Shown here piece after piece: positions 45,329 through 55,479 of a stretch of DNA of 64,000 bases. The position numbers and the translations under genes are program-made. How positions within the stretch are numbered: the stretch's first letter is position 1; each line of letters opens with the position of its first letter. Source of the stretch: Caulobacterales bacterium (GTDB lineage: Bacteria > Pseudomonadota > Alphaproteobacteria > Caulobacterales > Caulobacteraceae); NCBI GenBank assembly GCA_016183935.1, contig JACPDR010000045.1, positions 17,216-81,215 on the forward strand, in the 5' to 3' direction. The notes beneath the pieces were generated by a model, which saw only the letters and a list, made by a program, of their open reading frames with translations, was not told the origin of the DNA and made no database searches.

Positions 45329-46406
45329 TCGTGAACTGCAGCGTGTCGATTTCCTCAAGGCGGCCGGCCTCGCCGACGCCGTGCGCGCGCCCCTGCCCGG
45401 CGACGCCTCGACGCGGCGCTACGAGCGGCTGACCACGCCGCAGGGGGCCAGCCTGATGCTGATGGACCAGCCTCCGGCGGCGGAGTCCCAGCCCTGTGAC
45501 CCGTTGTGGTCGCCGGAGCGACGCCGCGCCGAGGGCTGGAACGCCGTCGCCCGCCTGTCCGCCGGCCGTATCGAGGCCTTCGCCGCCGTCGCCGCCCACC
45601 TGCGCTCGCTCGGCCTGTCGGCGCCGGAGATCATCGCCGTGGACGCCGCCGCCGGGTTGGCCGTGCTCGAGGACTTCGGCGACGACCTGTTCGCCAGGGT
45701 GATCGAGGCGGGGGAGCCGGAGGCGCCGCTGTATCTGGCGGCCGTCGAGGCGCTGGCCACCCTGCACGAGGCGGCGACGCCCGAACTGTTGACCGGCGCG
45801 GCGGGCGACTGGCCGCTGCTGGCCTATGACGAGACGGCGCTTCAGGGGGGCGCGGACCTGTTCGTCGACTGGATGCCGAAACTCGACCCGGCCCTCGACT
45901 TCGGCGCGGGGGCCGTGGCCGAATGGCGCGCGGCCTGGGCGCCGGTGGTGGCGCGCGGGGCGGCGGGGGCCGGCGTCATGGCCCACCGCGACTATCACGC
46001 CGAGAACCTGATCCGCCTGCCGGGGCGCGGGCCGGTCAGCGTCGGCATGATCGACTTCCAGGACGCTGTCCGCGCCCACCCGTCGTGGGACCTGCATTCC
46101 CTGCTGCAGGACGCCCGCCGCGACGTCCCGCCGGCCCTCGAGGCGCGGGCGCTGGCGCACTATTTCGACCTGCGCCCGCAGGTCGACCGGGCTCCGTTCC
46201 TGCAGGACTACGCCGGCCTCGCCGCCCTGAACGAGGCGCGCATCCTCGGCGTCTTCGCCCGGCTGATCGTCCGCGACGGCAAGCCGAGATACCGCGCCTT
46301 CATGCCCCGCATGTGGGCCCATCTGAACGCCAACCTCGACAAGCCCGGGCTGGAGGGCGTCCGCGCCTGGTTCGATCGCCATGTCCCGGTGGAGAGACGC
46401 GGATGA
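45321..46406 (+). CDS. amgK: N-acetylmuramate/N-acetylglucosamine kinase AmgK
   Basis: This 361-aa kinase has an aminoglycoside-phosphotransferase fold. Visible motifs are DASTRRYERL at the N-terminus, the catalytic loop VMAHRDYHAENLI and the metal-binding MIDFQDAVRAHPSWDL. It phosphorylates MurNAc (and GlcNAc) at the anomeric position. Its stop overlaps the murU start (GGATGAG), so the two recycling enzymes are coupled. Together with AmpG they let the cell reuse wall material without passing through GlcN-6-P. Confidence 0.92.
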   Translation: MSDRELQRVDFLKAAGLADAVRAPLPGDASTRRYERLTTPQGASLMLMDQPPAAESQPCDPLWSPERRRAEGWNAVARLSAGRIEAFAAVAAHLRSLGLSAPEIIAVDAAAGLAVLEDFGDDLFARVIEAGEPEAPLYLAAVEALATLHEAATPELLTGAAGDWPLLAYDETALQGGADLFVDWMPKLDPALDFGAGAVAEWRAAWAPVVARGAAGAGVMAHRDYHAENLIRLPGRGPVSVGMIDFQDAVRAHPSWDLHSLLQDARRDVPPALEARALAHYFDLRPQVDRAPFLQDYAGLAALNEARILGVFARLIVRDGKPRYRAFMPRMWAHLNANLDKPGLEGVRAWFDRHVPVERRG

Positions 46407-47146
46407 GCGGCGCCCCGAAGACCGCCCCCAGAACCGCCATGGTGCTGGCCGCCGGGCTCGGCACCCGGATGCGGCCGCTGACCGACGATCGGCCCAAGGC
46501 GCTGGTCGAGGTGGCGGGCCGGGCCCTGATCGACCACGTGCTCGACCGGCTGGCCGGGGCCGGCGTCGAGCGGGCGGTGGTCAATGTCCACTGGTTCGCC
46601 GACCGGCTCGAGCGTCACCTGGCCGACCGTGGGCGTAGCCCGGACATCGTCATCTCCGACGAACGGGCCGAACTGCTGGAGACCGGCGGCGGCCTGAAGA
46701 AGGCGGCCCCCCTGCTGGGGTCCGATCCGGTGTTCGTGGCCAATATCGACAGCGTCTGGACCGACAACGGCCGCGAGGGGAATTCCGCGCTGAATCAACT
46801 CGCTCGCCTGTGGAATCCGTCAACCATGGACGCCGCCCTGCTGCTGGCGCGGCGCGAGGGTTCGATCGGGTTCGAGGGGAACGGCGACGTCTTTCTCGCC
46901 GACGACGGGCGGCTGACCTTCCGCGGCGACGCGCCCGAGGCTCCCTACGCCTACATGGGCGTGCATATCTGCCGACCCGACTATGTCGCCGACGGGCCCG
47001 ACGGTCCGTTCTCGCTCAGCCGCCTGTGGCGTCAGTCCGCCGCCGCCGGCCGGTTGTACGGCTGCGTCCTCGACGGCGACTGGATGCACGTCGGCGACCC
47101 GCAGGCCCGGGACGAAGCCGAGGCCAGACTGGCCGGACCGGGATGA
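46403..47146 (+). CDS. murU: N-acetylmuramate alpha-1-phosphate uridylyltransferase
   Basis: This 247-aa nucleotidyltransferase starts with the LAAGLGTRMRPLTDDRPKAL signature and shows ETGGGLKKAAPLLG, NIDSVW and YMGVHI. It converts MurNAc-1-P to UDP-MurNAc. The pairing with amgK makes the specific call secure, compared with a general glucose-1-P type transferase. An addB frame overlaps its last codons upstream but the addB start is at 47199. Confidence 0.93.
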   Translation: MSGAPKTAPRTAMVLAAGLGTRMRPLTDDRPKALVEVAGRALIDHVLDRLAGAGVERAVVNVHWFADRLERHLADRGRSPDIVISDERAELLETGGGLKKAAPLLGSDPVFVANIDSVWTDNGREGNSALNQLARLWNPSTMDAALLLARREGSIGFEGNGDVFLADDGRLTFRGDAPEAPYAYMGVHICRPDYVADGPDGPFSLSRLWRQSAAAGRLYGCVLDGDWMHVGDPQARDEAEARLAGPG

Positions 47147-47198
47147 TCCGTATGCGCCTCAAACAGCGAGACGCCGTGCGTCGAGCGGTAGGCGCCCC

Positions 47199-50100
47199 AT
47201 GACGTCCCGCTTCGACCCGTTCGGAGCGCCCGGGCCGCGCTGGTACGCCGTCGACGCGCGCCGGCCGTTTCTCGAGGACCTGGCGGCCGGCGTGCTCGAC
47301 TGGCTCGGAGAGCATCCGCCGGAAGCCCTTTCGGACGCCGTCATCCTGCTGCCCAACCGCCGCGCCGCCCGGGCCTTCACCGCCGCCCTGACGAAGCTGG
47401 CGGGCGGGCGGCCGGTGCTGCTGCCGCAGGTCCGGCCGCTGGGCGATCTGGAAGAGGATGAGCCGCCGTTCGCGCCCGGCGAACTGGGCCTCGACCTGCC
47501 GCCCGCCATCGCCCCGCTGACCCGCCGCTTCGAGATGGCGCGGATGATCATCGAGGACTTCCGCCCCGGCCTCGCCTCGCTGCGGGCGCTGGAGATGGCC
47601 GACGCCTTGGGCGGCTTCCTCGACTCCTGCCAGCTGGAGGAGATCGACGACCTCGGCCGCGTCGGCACCCTGGTCGAGGGGGACCTGGCCGAGCACTGGC
47701 AGGAGTCGGCCCGCTTCCTCGGCCTCGCCGTCGAGGCTTGGCCCAAACGGCTGGCGGCGTTGGGGCTGGTCGATCCGGCGTGGCGGCGCGCCCGCCTGCT
47801 GCGCCTGCTGGCCGACGCCTGGGCCGAGCGGCCGCCGGCCCAGCCGGTCATCGCCGCCGGCTCGACCGGCACCGCCCCCGCCGCCGCCGACGTGCTGGCC
47901 GCCGTCGCGGGCGCGCCGCAGGGTTGCGTCGTCCTGCCCGGCCTCGACCGCGACCTCGCCGCCCCGGTCTGGTCCCAGCTGGGAGACAACGAACAACACC
48001 CCCAGAACGCGCTGTGGCGGCTGCTCGAGCGGCACGGGGTCGAGCGTGAGGCGGTCCGGCCGTGGTTCCATCCGCCCGAGGAGCCCGCCCGCGCCGGCCG
48101 GGGCCGCGCCCGCCAGCGCCTGCTCAACGAGGCGCTGCGGCCGGCCGAGGCCACCGATGACTGGCGCGACCTGATCCGCGATCTGCGCGCCGACGCCTTC
48201 CGCGAGCGCTCCGCCGACCCCATCGCCGAAGGACTGGAAGGTCTGTCGGTCGTCACCGTCCGCGCCGAGGAGGACGCCGCCGCGACGCTGGCCCTGATGA
48301 TGCGCGAGACGCTGGAGACGACAAATTCCGATGGGTCGGGCCGCACCTGCGCCCTGGTCACGCCCGACCTGGCGCTGGGTCGTCGCGTCGCCGCCCGGCT
48401 GGAGCGCTGGGGCGTGGTCGCCGACAATTCGTCCGGCCAGCCGCTGTCGCGCATGCCGGCGGGGCGGCTGGTCGATCTCGCCGCCCGCTTCATCGCCGAC
48501 CCGCTCGACCCCCACGCCCTGCTCGGCCTGCTCAAACACCCGCTGGTCCGCCTCGACCTCGGCGGCGCCGAGCCCGCACCCGCGATCAAGGCGCTTGAGG
48601 AACACGCCCTGCGCGGTCCGCGTCGGCGAGACTGGGCCCGGGCCCGCCGCGCCCTGCTCAAGGCGGCCGAGCCGCGCGACGACGGCCAGCCCCGCTCCGA
48701 GGGAACCCGCGCCCGCGTCGCCGCCGCCGCCCGGCTGCTCGACCGGCTGGAGGCCCTGTCCGACGCCGCCCGCGCCCCCTTCGTCCCCGCCGCGCCGCTG
48801 GACGAGGCCGCCCGCGCCCTGACCCGCCTGATCGAGGCGCTCGCCGGGCCGGACGCCTGGGCCGGGCCCGATGGCGAGGCCGCCGCCGCGATGGCGGCCG
48901 GGCTGATCGAGGGCGGGGCCTCGCTGGGCGAGGTGTCGCGCGCGGACTTCGCCGAACTGGTTCGCGGCCTGCTGACCGAGGAGACGGTGCGCACCGGCGG
49001 GGCCAGCCAGCCGCGTCTGCGCATCCTCGGGGCCATCGAGGCGCGGCTGGTGCGCGCCGACCGGATGATCCTGGCCGGACTCGAGGAAGGCGTCTGGCCC
49101 AACGCCGCCCCGACCGACCCCTTCCTGTCCCGGCCGATGCGTCAGGCCCTGGGCCTGCCGCCGCCCGAGCGCCGCCTCGGCCAGACGGCCCAGGACTTCG
49201 TCCAGGCCGCCTGCGCCGACGAGGCCATACTGGTGCACAGCGAACGGCGCGGCGGCCAGCCGGCGGTCAAGTCGCGCTGGCTGTGGCGGCTGGAGATGCT
49301 GACCCGGGGGGCCCATGCGCCCGAGACGCCGGTCGAGCTCGAACGGCCATCGGTCCATCTCGGCCAGGCCCGGACGCTGGACGCCCCCGCCCGCGCCACG
49401 CCCGACTACGCCCGCCGTCCGGCCCCGCGCCCGCCGGTCGGGCGCCGGCCGCGCGAACTGCCCGTCACCGGCGTCGAGCGCTGGGTGCGCGATCCCTACG
49501 CCATCTATGCGCGCTATGTCCTGAACCTGAGACAGATGGATCGGCCCGGCCAGTCGGCCGAGGCCATGGCGCGCGGCAACGCGGTGCACAAGGCGGTCGA
49601 GCGCCTGACCCTGTCGTGGCCCGAGGTCCTGCCCGACGACTGCGCCGACCAGCTCGAGACCCTGCTGCTCGAGGAGCTGGGCCACCACGGATTCGAGGAC
49701 GCGGCCATGGCCCGCGAGGCGCCGCTGGCCCGCAACTGCGCCCGCTGGCTGTCCGGCTGGGAGGCCGAGCGACGGATGCGCGGGGTCGAGATCCGGGTCG
49801 AGGAAAAGGTCGAGATGCTGATCCCCGCCCCCGCCGGCCCGTTCAAACTCACCGCCAAGGCCGACCGCATCGAACTGTCGGCCACGGGCGCGGCGGTGCT
49901 CGACTTCAAGACCGGATCGATCCCGTCGCCGAAACAGGTCAAGTCGGGCTTCTCGCCCCAGCTGACCCTGACCGGCGCCATCCTCGCCGAGGCGGGGCTG
50001 GCGGATGCGGGCCCGGTCCCGCCCGAGGAGCTAACCTATGTCCGGGTGGTGGGACGCAAGGTTCCGGGACAGGCGGCGGTGCGCGCCCTCGGCGACGAGG

Positions 50101-50291
50101 CCGTGGCCCTGTCGGAGGCGGCGCTGGAGGGGCTGAAGACCCGCATCGCCCGCTTCGACCAGCCCGAAACCCCCTATCTGTCGTGGGTCGCGCCGCAGTT
50201 CATGGGCTCGTTCGGCGGCAACTACGACCACCTCGCCCGGGTCTGGGAATGGCATGTGGTCGGCGGCGAAGACGGCGGAGACGCCGAATGA
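47199..50291 (+). CDS. addB: Double-strand break repair protein AddB
   Basis: The ATG at 47199 gives 1030 aa. It is the nuclease-bearing partner of AddA: the N-terminal region has VILLPNRRAARAFTAAL, the middle has inactive helicase motifs such as LRILGAIEARLVRADRMILAGL, and the C-terminal PD-(D/E)XK nuclease shows GNAVHKAVERL and VLDFKTGSIPSPKQVKSGFSPQL. Iron-sulphur cysteines are not evident. Its stop overlaps the addA start (ATGA). Confidence 0.95.
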   Translation: MTSRFDPFGAPGPRWYAVDARRPFLEDLAAGVLDWLGEHPPEALSDAVILLPNRRAARAFTAALTKLAGGRPVLLPQVRPLGDLEEDEPPFAPGELGLDLPPAIAPLTRRFEMARMIIEDFRPGLASLRALEMADALGGFLDSCQLEEIDDLGRVGTLVEGDLAEHWQESARFLGLAVEAWPKRLAALGLVDPAWRRARLLRLLADAWAERPPAQPVIAAGSTGTAPAAADVLAAVAGAPQGCVVLPGLDRDLAAPVWSQLGDNEQHPQNALWRLLERHGVEREAVRPWFHPPEEPARAGRGRARQRLLNEALRPAEATDDWRDLIRDLRADAFRERSADPIAEGLEGLSVVTVRAEEDAAATLALMMRETLETTNSDGSGRTCALVTPDLALGRRVAARLERWGVVADNSSGQPLSRMPAGRLVDLAARFIADPLDPHALLGLLKHPLVRLDLGGAEPAPAIKALEEHALRGPRRRDWARARRALLKAAEPRDDGQPRSEGTRARVAAAARLLDRLEALSDAARAPFVPAAPLDEAARALTRLIEALAGPDAWAGPDGEAAAAMAAGLIEGGASLGEVSRADFAELVRGLLTEETVRTGGASQPRLRILGAIEARLVRADRMILAGLEEGVWPNAAPTDPFLSRPMRQALGLPPPERRLGQTAQDFVQAACADEAILVHSERRGGQPAVKSRWLWRLEMLTRGAHAPETPVELERPSVHLGQARTLDAPARATPDYARRPAPRPPVGRRPRELPVTGVERWVRDPYAIYARYVLNLRQMDRPGQSAEAMARGNAVHKAVERLTLSWPEVLPDDCADQLETLLLEELGHHGFEDAAMAREAPLARNCARWLSGWEAERRMRGVEIRVEEKVEMLIPAPAGPFKLTAKADRIELSATGAAVLDFKTGSIPSPKQVKSGFSPQLTLTGAILAEAGLADAGPVPPEELTYVRVVGRKVPGQAAVRALGDEAVALSEAALEGLKTRIARFDQPETPYLSWVAPQFMGSFGGNYDHLARVWEWHVVGGEDGGDAE

Positions 50292-53200
50292 GCGCCCGTA
50301 TCCTCCCCGATCCGCACCAGATCGCCGCGGCCGATCCGCGCCAGTCGGTGTTCGTCACCGCCAACGCCGGCTCGGGCAAGACCTCGACCCTGGTCGACCG
50401 CGTGGCCCGCCTGCTGCTTGAGGAAGTCCAGCCGGGCGAGATTCTCTGCGTCACCTACACCAAGGCCGCCGCCGCCGAGATGCAGGCGCGGCTGTTCGAC
50501 CGCCTCGGGGCCTGGGCGGTGATGGACGACGCCGAGTTGGCGCAGTCGCTGGCCGACCTCGACACCCGCGACCCCGACGCCCTGACCGGGCCGGACCTGT
50601 CGAAGGCGCGCCGCCTGTTCGCCAAGGCGCTGGAGACGCCGGGCGGGCTAAAGATCCAGACCATCCACGCCTTCTGCGAAAAGCTGCTGCGCCGCTTCCC
50701 GATCGAGGCCGACGTCACGCCCGGCTTCACCGTGCTGGAGAACGAGGCGGCGCTGGCCCTGTCGCACGGCGCGCGCGAGGACCTCGCCCGCATGGCCCTG
50801 GCCGACGGCGACGGGCCGGTCGGTCGCGCCTACAGCCATTTCGCCGTCGAGCTCGACTGGGGCGCCTTCCAGGCGCTGCTGGGCATGATCGAGGCCGACC
50901 GGGCCAAGCTGACCGACTACACCGCCCGCATCCTCGATGGCCGGGCGCCGCCGCCGCACGTCCTCGCCGGCGCCCATCCGGACGACACGCCGGAGACGAT
51001 CGAGACCGGCTTCATGCGCTGGCTCGACCGCGCGGAATGGCTGGAGACGGCGTCGCTGATGGGGACCGGCTCGGCCAACGACCAGAAATGCGCCGAGCGG
51101 ATGCGCGCCGCCGACTGGAGCTTCGCCGGGCTTGGCGAGGTCTTCCTGACCAGCGGCGAGCCGCGCAAGTCGATGGCCACCGCCAAGGCCCCGCCCGTCG
51201 CCGGCGCCTGGCTGGCGGACCTGCAGCTGAAATACCTCTCGGCGCTCGAGTCCCTGCGCAAGGCCCGGGTCGCCGCCGACACCCGCCACGTGCTGCTGCT
51301 GGCCGAGGCCCACGCTCGGCTCTACGACCAGGCCAAGGCCGCGAAGGGCGCGCTCGACTTCGGCGATCTCGTCGCTCGCACCGTCGACCTGCTGACCCAA
51401 AAGGCCTCGGCGGCCTGGGTGCTCTACAAGCTGGACGGCGGCATCGAGCATGTGCTCGTCGACGAGGCTCAGGACACCGCGCCCCAGCAATGGGACATCC
51501 TGCGCGCCCTGACCGAGGGCTTCTTCGCCGGTGAAGGAAGCCAACGCTTCACCCCGATCCCGACGTCGGGACAGCGCCTCGCCCGCACCGTCTTCGCCGT
51601 CGGCGACGAGAAGCAGTCGATCTACTCCTTCCAGGGCGCGCGGCCCGAGCGGCTGCGGCAGGAGGCCCAGCGCTACGACTCCTTGGTGACCGGCTCGGGC
51701 GCGGCCTTCGAAGGGGTCGAACTGGCCACCTCGTTCCGCTCGACGCCGGAGGTGCTGAAATTCGTCGACGCCGTGTTCGACGGCCTCGAGCGGACCGCGG
51801 CCCTCGTCGGCGAGGAGATCGGGGCCATCCCGCCGCATGTCGCCAAACGCGAGGGCCAGTCCGGGTGCGTCGACCTGTGGCCGCTGTTCGAGGACATCAA
51901 GCCGCCGGAGCCCGACGTCTGGGACCCGGTCGACCAGGAGCCGGGCACGAGCGGCCGCAAACAGCTGGCGGCGCGGCTGGCCGCCGAAATCCGACGCCAG
52001 GTCGAGACCGGCGAGGCGGTGTACGACCGCAAGCGGAGCGAGCGCCGCCCGTGCGGCTACGGCGACTTCCTGATCCTGGTGCGCCGCCGCGACGCCACCT
52101 TCGAGGAGATCATCCGGGCGTTGAAGACCGCCGGCGTCCCGGTGGCCGGGGCCGACCGGCTCAAGCTGTCGTCGCACATCGTCTTCGACGACCTGATCGC
52201 CCTCGCCCGCTTCGCCCTCTATCCCGACGACGACCTGAGCCTCGCCGGGGGGCTGCGCAGCCCGTTCTGCGATGTCGACGAGGACAGTCTGTTCGCCCTC
52301 GCCGGCGGCGTGGGCCGCAGGAAGCTGTGGCGCGAGTTGCGCGACCGGGCGACGGAGCGGCCGGAATGGTCCCATGCCCGGGACCTGCTCGCCTTCGCGC
52401 TGGACGGCCGCGACCGCGACCCCTTCGCCTTCTTCTCGGGCCTGCTCAACAGGGTCGATGCGACCGGCGTCTCGGGCCGCGCCCGCGTGCTGCGCCGGCT
52501 GGGCCGCGAGGCCGAGGAGGCCATCGACGAAACCCTCAACCAGGTGCTGTCGGCCGAGGACCGCGGCGCGGTCGATCTGGAGACCTGCGTCGCCCTGCCC
52601 GAGGCGGCCGACGTCGAGGTCAAGCGCGAACTGGAGGGGCCGCGCGGCGAGGTCCGGGTCATGACCGTGCACGGGGCCAAGGGGCTGGAGGCGCCCATCG
52701 TCATCCTGCCCGACACCACCTCGCGGGCCAAGGCGCAGGGACCGAGCCTGATGCCGGTGGCGCTGGAGGACGAGTCGGAGGCCTGGCTGATGTGCCCGGG
52801 CTCGGCGAAGGAGGACTGCGACGCCTCGAAGGCCGCGCGCGAGGCCCGGCAGGCCCGCACAGACGCCGAGACCCTGCGCCTGCTCTACGTCGCCCTGACC
52901 CGGGCCCGCGACCGCCTTATCCTGCTCGGCCGGGCCTGCGGAAACTCGAAGCAGGGGTATGACGACGGCAGCTGGTGGTCGGTGCTGACCGAAACCTTCA
53001 ACCGGCTCGGCGACGCGGCCCGCGACATTGGCGACGGCGTCCGCCGCTTCGGCGCCGACCCGGCCCGGCTGGCGCCCGGACGCGCCGACGCCCTGGTCGG
53101 AGCGGCCCTGCCCGACTGGACGCGCACCCCGCCCGCTCCGGACCACTCCGCCCGCTACGCCGCGCCGTCGCAGATGGAGGGAACGGTCCGCATCCCCGCC

Positions 53201-53755
53201 CCCTCGCCGCTGGCGACCGCGGCCGGCCCGGGCGCGCCGCTGGGCCGGTTCCGGCGCGGCGATCTGATCCACCGGCTGCTCGAGCGCCTGCCCGACATCG
53301 CCCCGGTCGAACGCCCTTCCGCCGCCAGCCGCCTGCTGTCTCGTGAACGGGACCTGACCGACGAACAGCGGGCCGAGATGACCGCCGCCGCCTTCTCCGT
53401 GCTGGACGACGCCCGCTTCGCCCCCGTGTTCGGCCCCGGCTCGCGGGCCGAGGTCGCGTTGACGGGAACCGCGCCGGAGCTGCCCGCCGGCGTCGCCGTG
53501 TCGGGCCGGATCGACCGGCTGGTGATCACGCCGGACCGGGTGCTGGTCGTCGATTACAAGACCAACTGCCCCGCCCCGGACCGCATTGAGGCCGCCGACC
53601 CAGCCTATGTGCTGCAGCTGGCGATCTATGTCGCCGTGCTGAAACGGCTCTACCCGGACCGTCCGGTCGAGGCGGCCCTGGTCTGGACCGACGGTCCGAA
53701 CCTGATGCCGGTCGCCCAGGGGCTGATGGACGCAGCCTTGAAAGCCGCGCGTTGA
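50288..53755 (+). CDS. addA: Double-strand break repair helicase AddA
   Basis: This 1155-aa UvrD-like helicase-nuclease has Walker A VTANAGSGKTSTLVDRVARL (Lys31), the CVTYTKAAAAEM motif Ia, ALDFGDLVARTVD, VLVDEAQDTAPQQW (motif II), FAVGDEKQSIYSFQGARPE, VRVMTVHGAKGLEAPIVILP and LLYVALTRARDRLIL. The C-terminal nuclease ends in VVDYKTNCPAP. AddAB unwinds and trims double-strand ends for RecA loading. It forms one operon with addB. Confidence 0.97.
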   Translation: MSARILPDPHQIAAADPRQSVFVTANAGSGKTSTLVDRVARLLLEEVQPGEILCVTYTKAAAAEMQARLFDRLGAWAVMDDAELAQSLADLDTRDPDALTGPDLSKARRLFAKALETPGGLKIQTIHAFCEKLLRRFPIEADVTPGFTVLENEAALALSHGAREDLARMALADGDGPVGRAYSHFAVELDWGAFQALLGMIEADRAKLTDYTARILDGRAPPPHVLAGAHPDDTPETIETGFMRWLDRAEWLETASLMGTGSANDQKCAERMRAADWSFAGLGEVFLTSGEPRKSMATAKAPPVAGAWLADLQLKYLSALESLRKARVAADTRHVLLLAEAHARLYDQAKAAKGALDFGDLVARTVDLLTQKASAAWVLYKLDGGIEHVLVDEAQDTAPQQWDILRALTEGFFAGEGSQRFTPIPTSGQRLARTVFAVGDEKQSIYSFQGARPERLRQEAQRYDSLVTGSGAAFEGVELATSFRSTPEVLKFVDAVFDGLERTAALVGEEIGAIPPHVAKREGQSGCVDLWPLFEDIKPPEPDVWDPVDQEPGTSGRKQLAARLAAEIRRQVETGEAVYDRKRSERRPCGYGDFLILVRRRDATFEEIIRALKTAGVPVAGADRLKLSSHIVFDDLIALARFALYPDDDLSLAGGLRSPFCDVDEDSLFALAGGVGRRKLWRELRDRATERPEWSHARDLLAFALDGRDRDPFAFFSGLLNRVDATGVSGRARVLRRLGREAEEAIDETLNQVLSAEDRGAVDLETCVALPEAADVEVKRELEGPRGEVRVMTVHGAKGLEAPIVILPDTTSRAKAQGPSLMPVALEDESEAWLMCPGSAKEDCDASKAAREARQARTDAETLRLLYVALTRARDRLILLGRACGNSKQGYDDGSWWSVLTETFNRLGDAARDIGDGVRRFGADPARLAPGRADALVGAALPDWTRTPPAPDHSARYAAPSQMEGTVRIPAPSPLATAAGPGAPLGRFRRGDLIHRLLERLPDIAPVERPSAASRLLSRERDLTDEQRAEMTAAAFSVLDDARFAPVFGPGSRAEVALTGTAPELPAGVAVSGRIDRLVITPDRVLVVDYKTNCPAPDRIEAADPAYVLQLAIYVAVLKRLYPDRPVEAALVWTDGPNLMPVAQGLMDAALKAAR

Positions 53756-53857
53756 TTTGATCGACGACGCGCCCCACATCGCTTCCGAAGGGCCGGAATC
53801 AACGCATGATGCCCGGCTGAAACCGTATCGCGCGCCCCGGGGCGCCAAGGAGAGCTC

Positions 53858-54187
53858 ATGGCCACCGTCAAGGTCACCGACGACAGCTTCGACGCCGACG
53901 TCCTGAAATCGTCCACCCCCGTGCTGGTGGATTTCTGGGCGGAGTGGTGCGGCCCCTGCAAGCAGATCGGCCCGGCCCTCGAGCAGATCGCCGACGAACT
54001 GTCCGGCAAGGTCACGATCGCCAAGGTCAACATCGACGACAGTCCGATGGTCCCCTCGCGCCTCGGCGTGAAGGGCATCCCGACCCTGATGCTGTTCAAG
54101 GACGGCCAGCTGGCCTCGATGAAGGTCGGCGCCATGCCGAAGGGCAAGATCGTCGAATGGCTGGCCGAAGCGGGTATTTCGGCCTGA
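53858..54187 (+). CDS. trxA: Thioredoxin
   Basis: This 109-aa protein has [20 protein letters not shown] with the redox pair Cys31 and Cys34, [20 protein letters not shown] and the cis-Pro [10 protein letters not shown]. It reduces disulphides in the cytosol with thioredoxin reductase. It follows addA after 102 bases and has its own AAGGAG site about 8 bases before the ATG. It converges with folC, their stops being 1 base apart. Confidence 0.97.
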   Translation: MATVKVTDDSFDADVLKSSTPVLVDFWAEWCGPCKQIGPALEQIADELSGKVTIAKVNIDDSPMVPSRLGVKGIPTLMLFKDGQLASMKVGAMPKGKIVEWLAEAGISA

Positions 54188-54188
54188 T

Positions 54189-55475
54189 CTAGTCCGGCCA
54201 CGTCTCGCGGCTCGCGCCCAGGACCTCGCCCGCGAGGTAGAGCGAGCCGCAGATGACCACCCGGCCGGCCCCGAGGCGGAGCGCGCGCTCCAGCGCTTCC
54301 GTCGTCGAGGCGCAGGCCGTGGCCCCCAGCCCATGCCCCCGCGCCACCGCCTCCAGCGCTTCCGGATCGGCGGCCGCGCCCTCGAACGGGACGGTGAACA
54401 CGGCGGCGCCCGTGTCTTTCAGCGCCTCGAAGAAGCCGCCGGCGTCCTTGTTGCCCAGCATGCCGACAATCAGCGCCGACGGCCGCGGGGCCCTGGCCTG
54501 CCGTTCCGCCAGCGCCTCCGCGAGCGCCCGCGCCGCATGCGGATTGTGCCCGCCGTCCAGCCACAGCTCGGCGTCCGCCGCCCGCGCCGCCTCGCCATAG
54601 GGCCCGCCTGTCAGCCGCTGCATCCGCGCCGGCCAGCGAACCGTGCGCAGCCCTTCGGCGATGGCGCTCTCCGGCAGGTCCAGTTCCAGGGCCACGGCGA
54701 CGGCCAGCCCCGCATTGGCCGCCTGGTGCGGTCCGGCGAGCGCCGGGGCCGGCAGGTCGAGGAACCGGCTCTGGTCCTGAAAGGCCAGGCCGCCGCGCTC
54801 GGCCCAGGCGTCGAAATCCACCCCCATCACCGTCAGCGGCGCCCGCACCGCTTCGGCCGCGACCTCGATCGCCGCCATGGCCTCCTCGGGCTGACGCGCG
54901 ATCAGGCCGCGCGCGCCGGCCTTGAGGATGCCGGCCTTCTCCACCGCCACCCCGCGCAGGCTGGTTCCGAGGAACTCGGCGTGGTCGAGGTCGATCGGGG
55001 CGATGACGCTGAGCAGCGGCCGCTCGATGACGTTGGTGGCGTCCAGCACCCCGCCCAGCCCGACCTCGACGATCGCCAGGTCGGCCGGCGTCTCGCTCAT
55101 GGCGACGAAGGCGGCGGCGGTGGTGCTCTCGAACACCGTGGCCTCGGTCCCGGAGCGGTCGATGGCGGCCTCGACCCGGTCGAGCACAGCGTTCAGGGTC
55201 GCGTCCTCTATCAACCGCCCGGCCAGCCGGATGCGCTCGTTGAACCGCACCAGATGCGGCGAGGTGTAGGCGTGGACGCTGAGCCCCGCCGCCTCGGCGA
55301 TGGCCCGGATGAAGGCGACCGTCGAGCCCTTGCCGTTGGTGCCGGCGACGTGGATCACCGGCGGCAGGCGGTTCTGCGGGTCGCCGAGGGCGGCGCACAG
55401 GACGCGCATCCGCTCCAGCGACAGGTCGATGCGCTGCGGGTGGCGGGCGCGCAGGCGTTCGGAAATCGGGTCCAT
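54189..55475 (-). CDS. folC: Bifunctional folylpolyglutamate/dihydrofolate synthase
   Basis: This 428-aa ATP-dependent ligase has VIHVAGTNGKGSTVAFIRAI near residue 43, YTSPHLVRFNERIRLAG near 70, ESTTAAAFVAM, IVEVGLGGVLDATNVI near 137 and ELWLDGGHNPHAARAL near 310. It adds glutamate to dihydropteroate and folates. It is downstream of accD with a 4-base gap. Length is normal. Confidence 0.96.
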   Translation of the reverse strand: MDPISERLRARHPQRIDLSLERMRVLCAALGDPQNRLPPVIHVAGTNGKGSTVAFIRAIAEAAGLSVHAYTSPHLVRFNERIRLAGRLIEDATLNAVLDRVEAAIDRSGTEATVFESTTAAAFVAMSETPADLAIVEVGLGGVLDATNVIERPLLSVIAPIDLDHAEFLGTSLRGVAVEKAGILKAGARGLIARQPEEAMAAIEVAAEAVRAPLTVMGVDFDAWAERGGLAFQDQSRFLDLPAPALAGPHQAANAGLAVAVALELDLPESAIAEGLRTVRWPARMQRLTGGPYGEAARAADAELWLDGGHNPHAARALAEALAERQARAPRPSALIVGMLGNKDAGGFFEALKDTGAAVFTVPFEGAAADPEALEAVARGHGLGATACASTTEALERALRLGAGRVVICGSLYLAGEVLGASRETWPD

Positions 55476-55479
55476 CGGC

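Noticed and set aside
50648..54334. 1228-aa minus-strand frame
   Set aside because: Antisense to addA and trxA, both of which show full family motifs.
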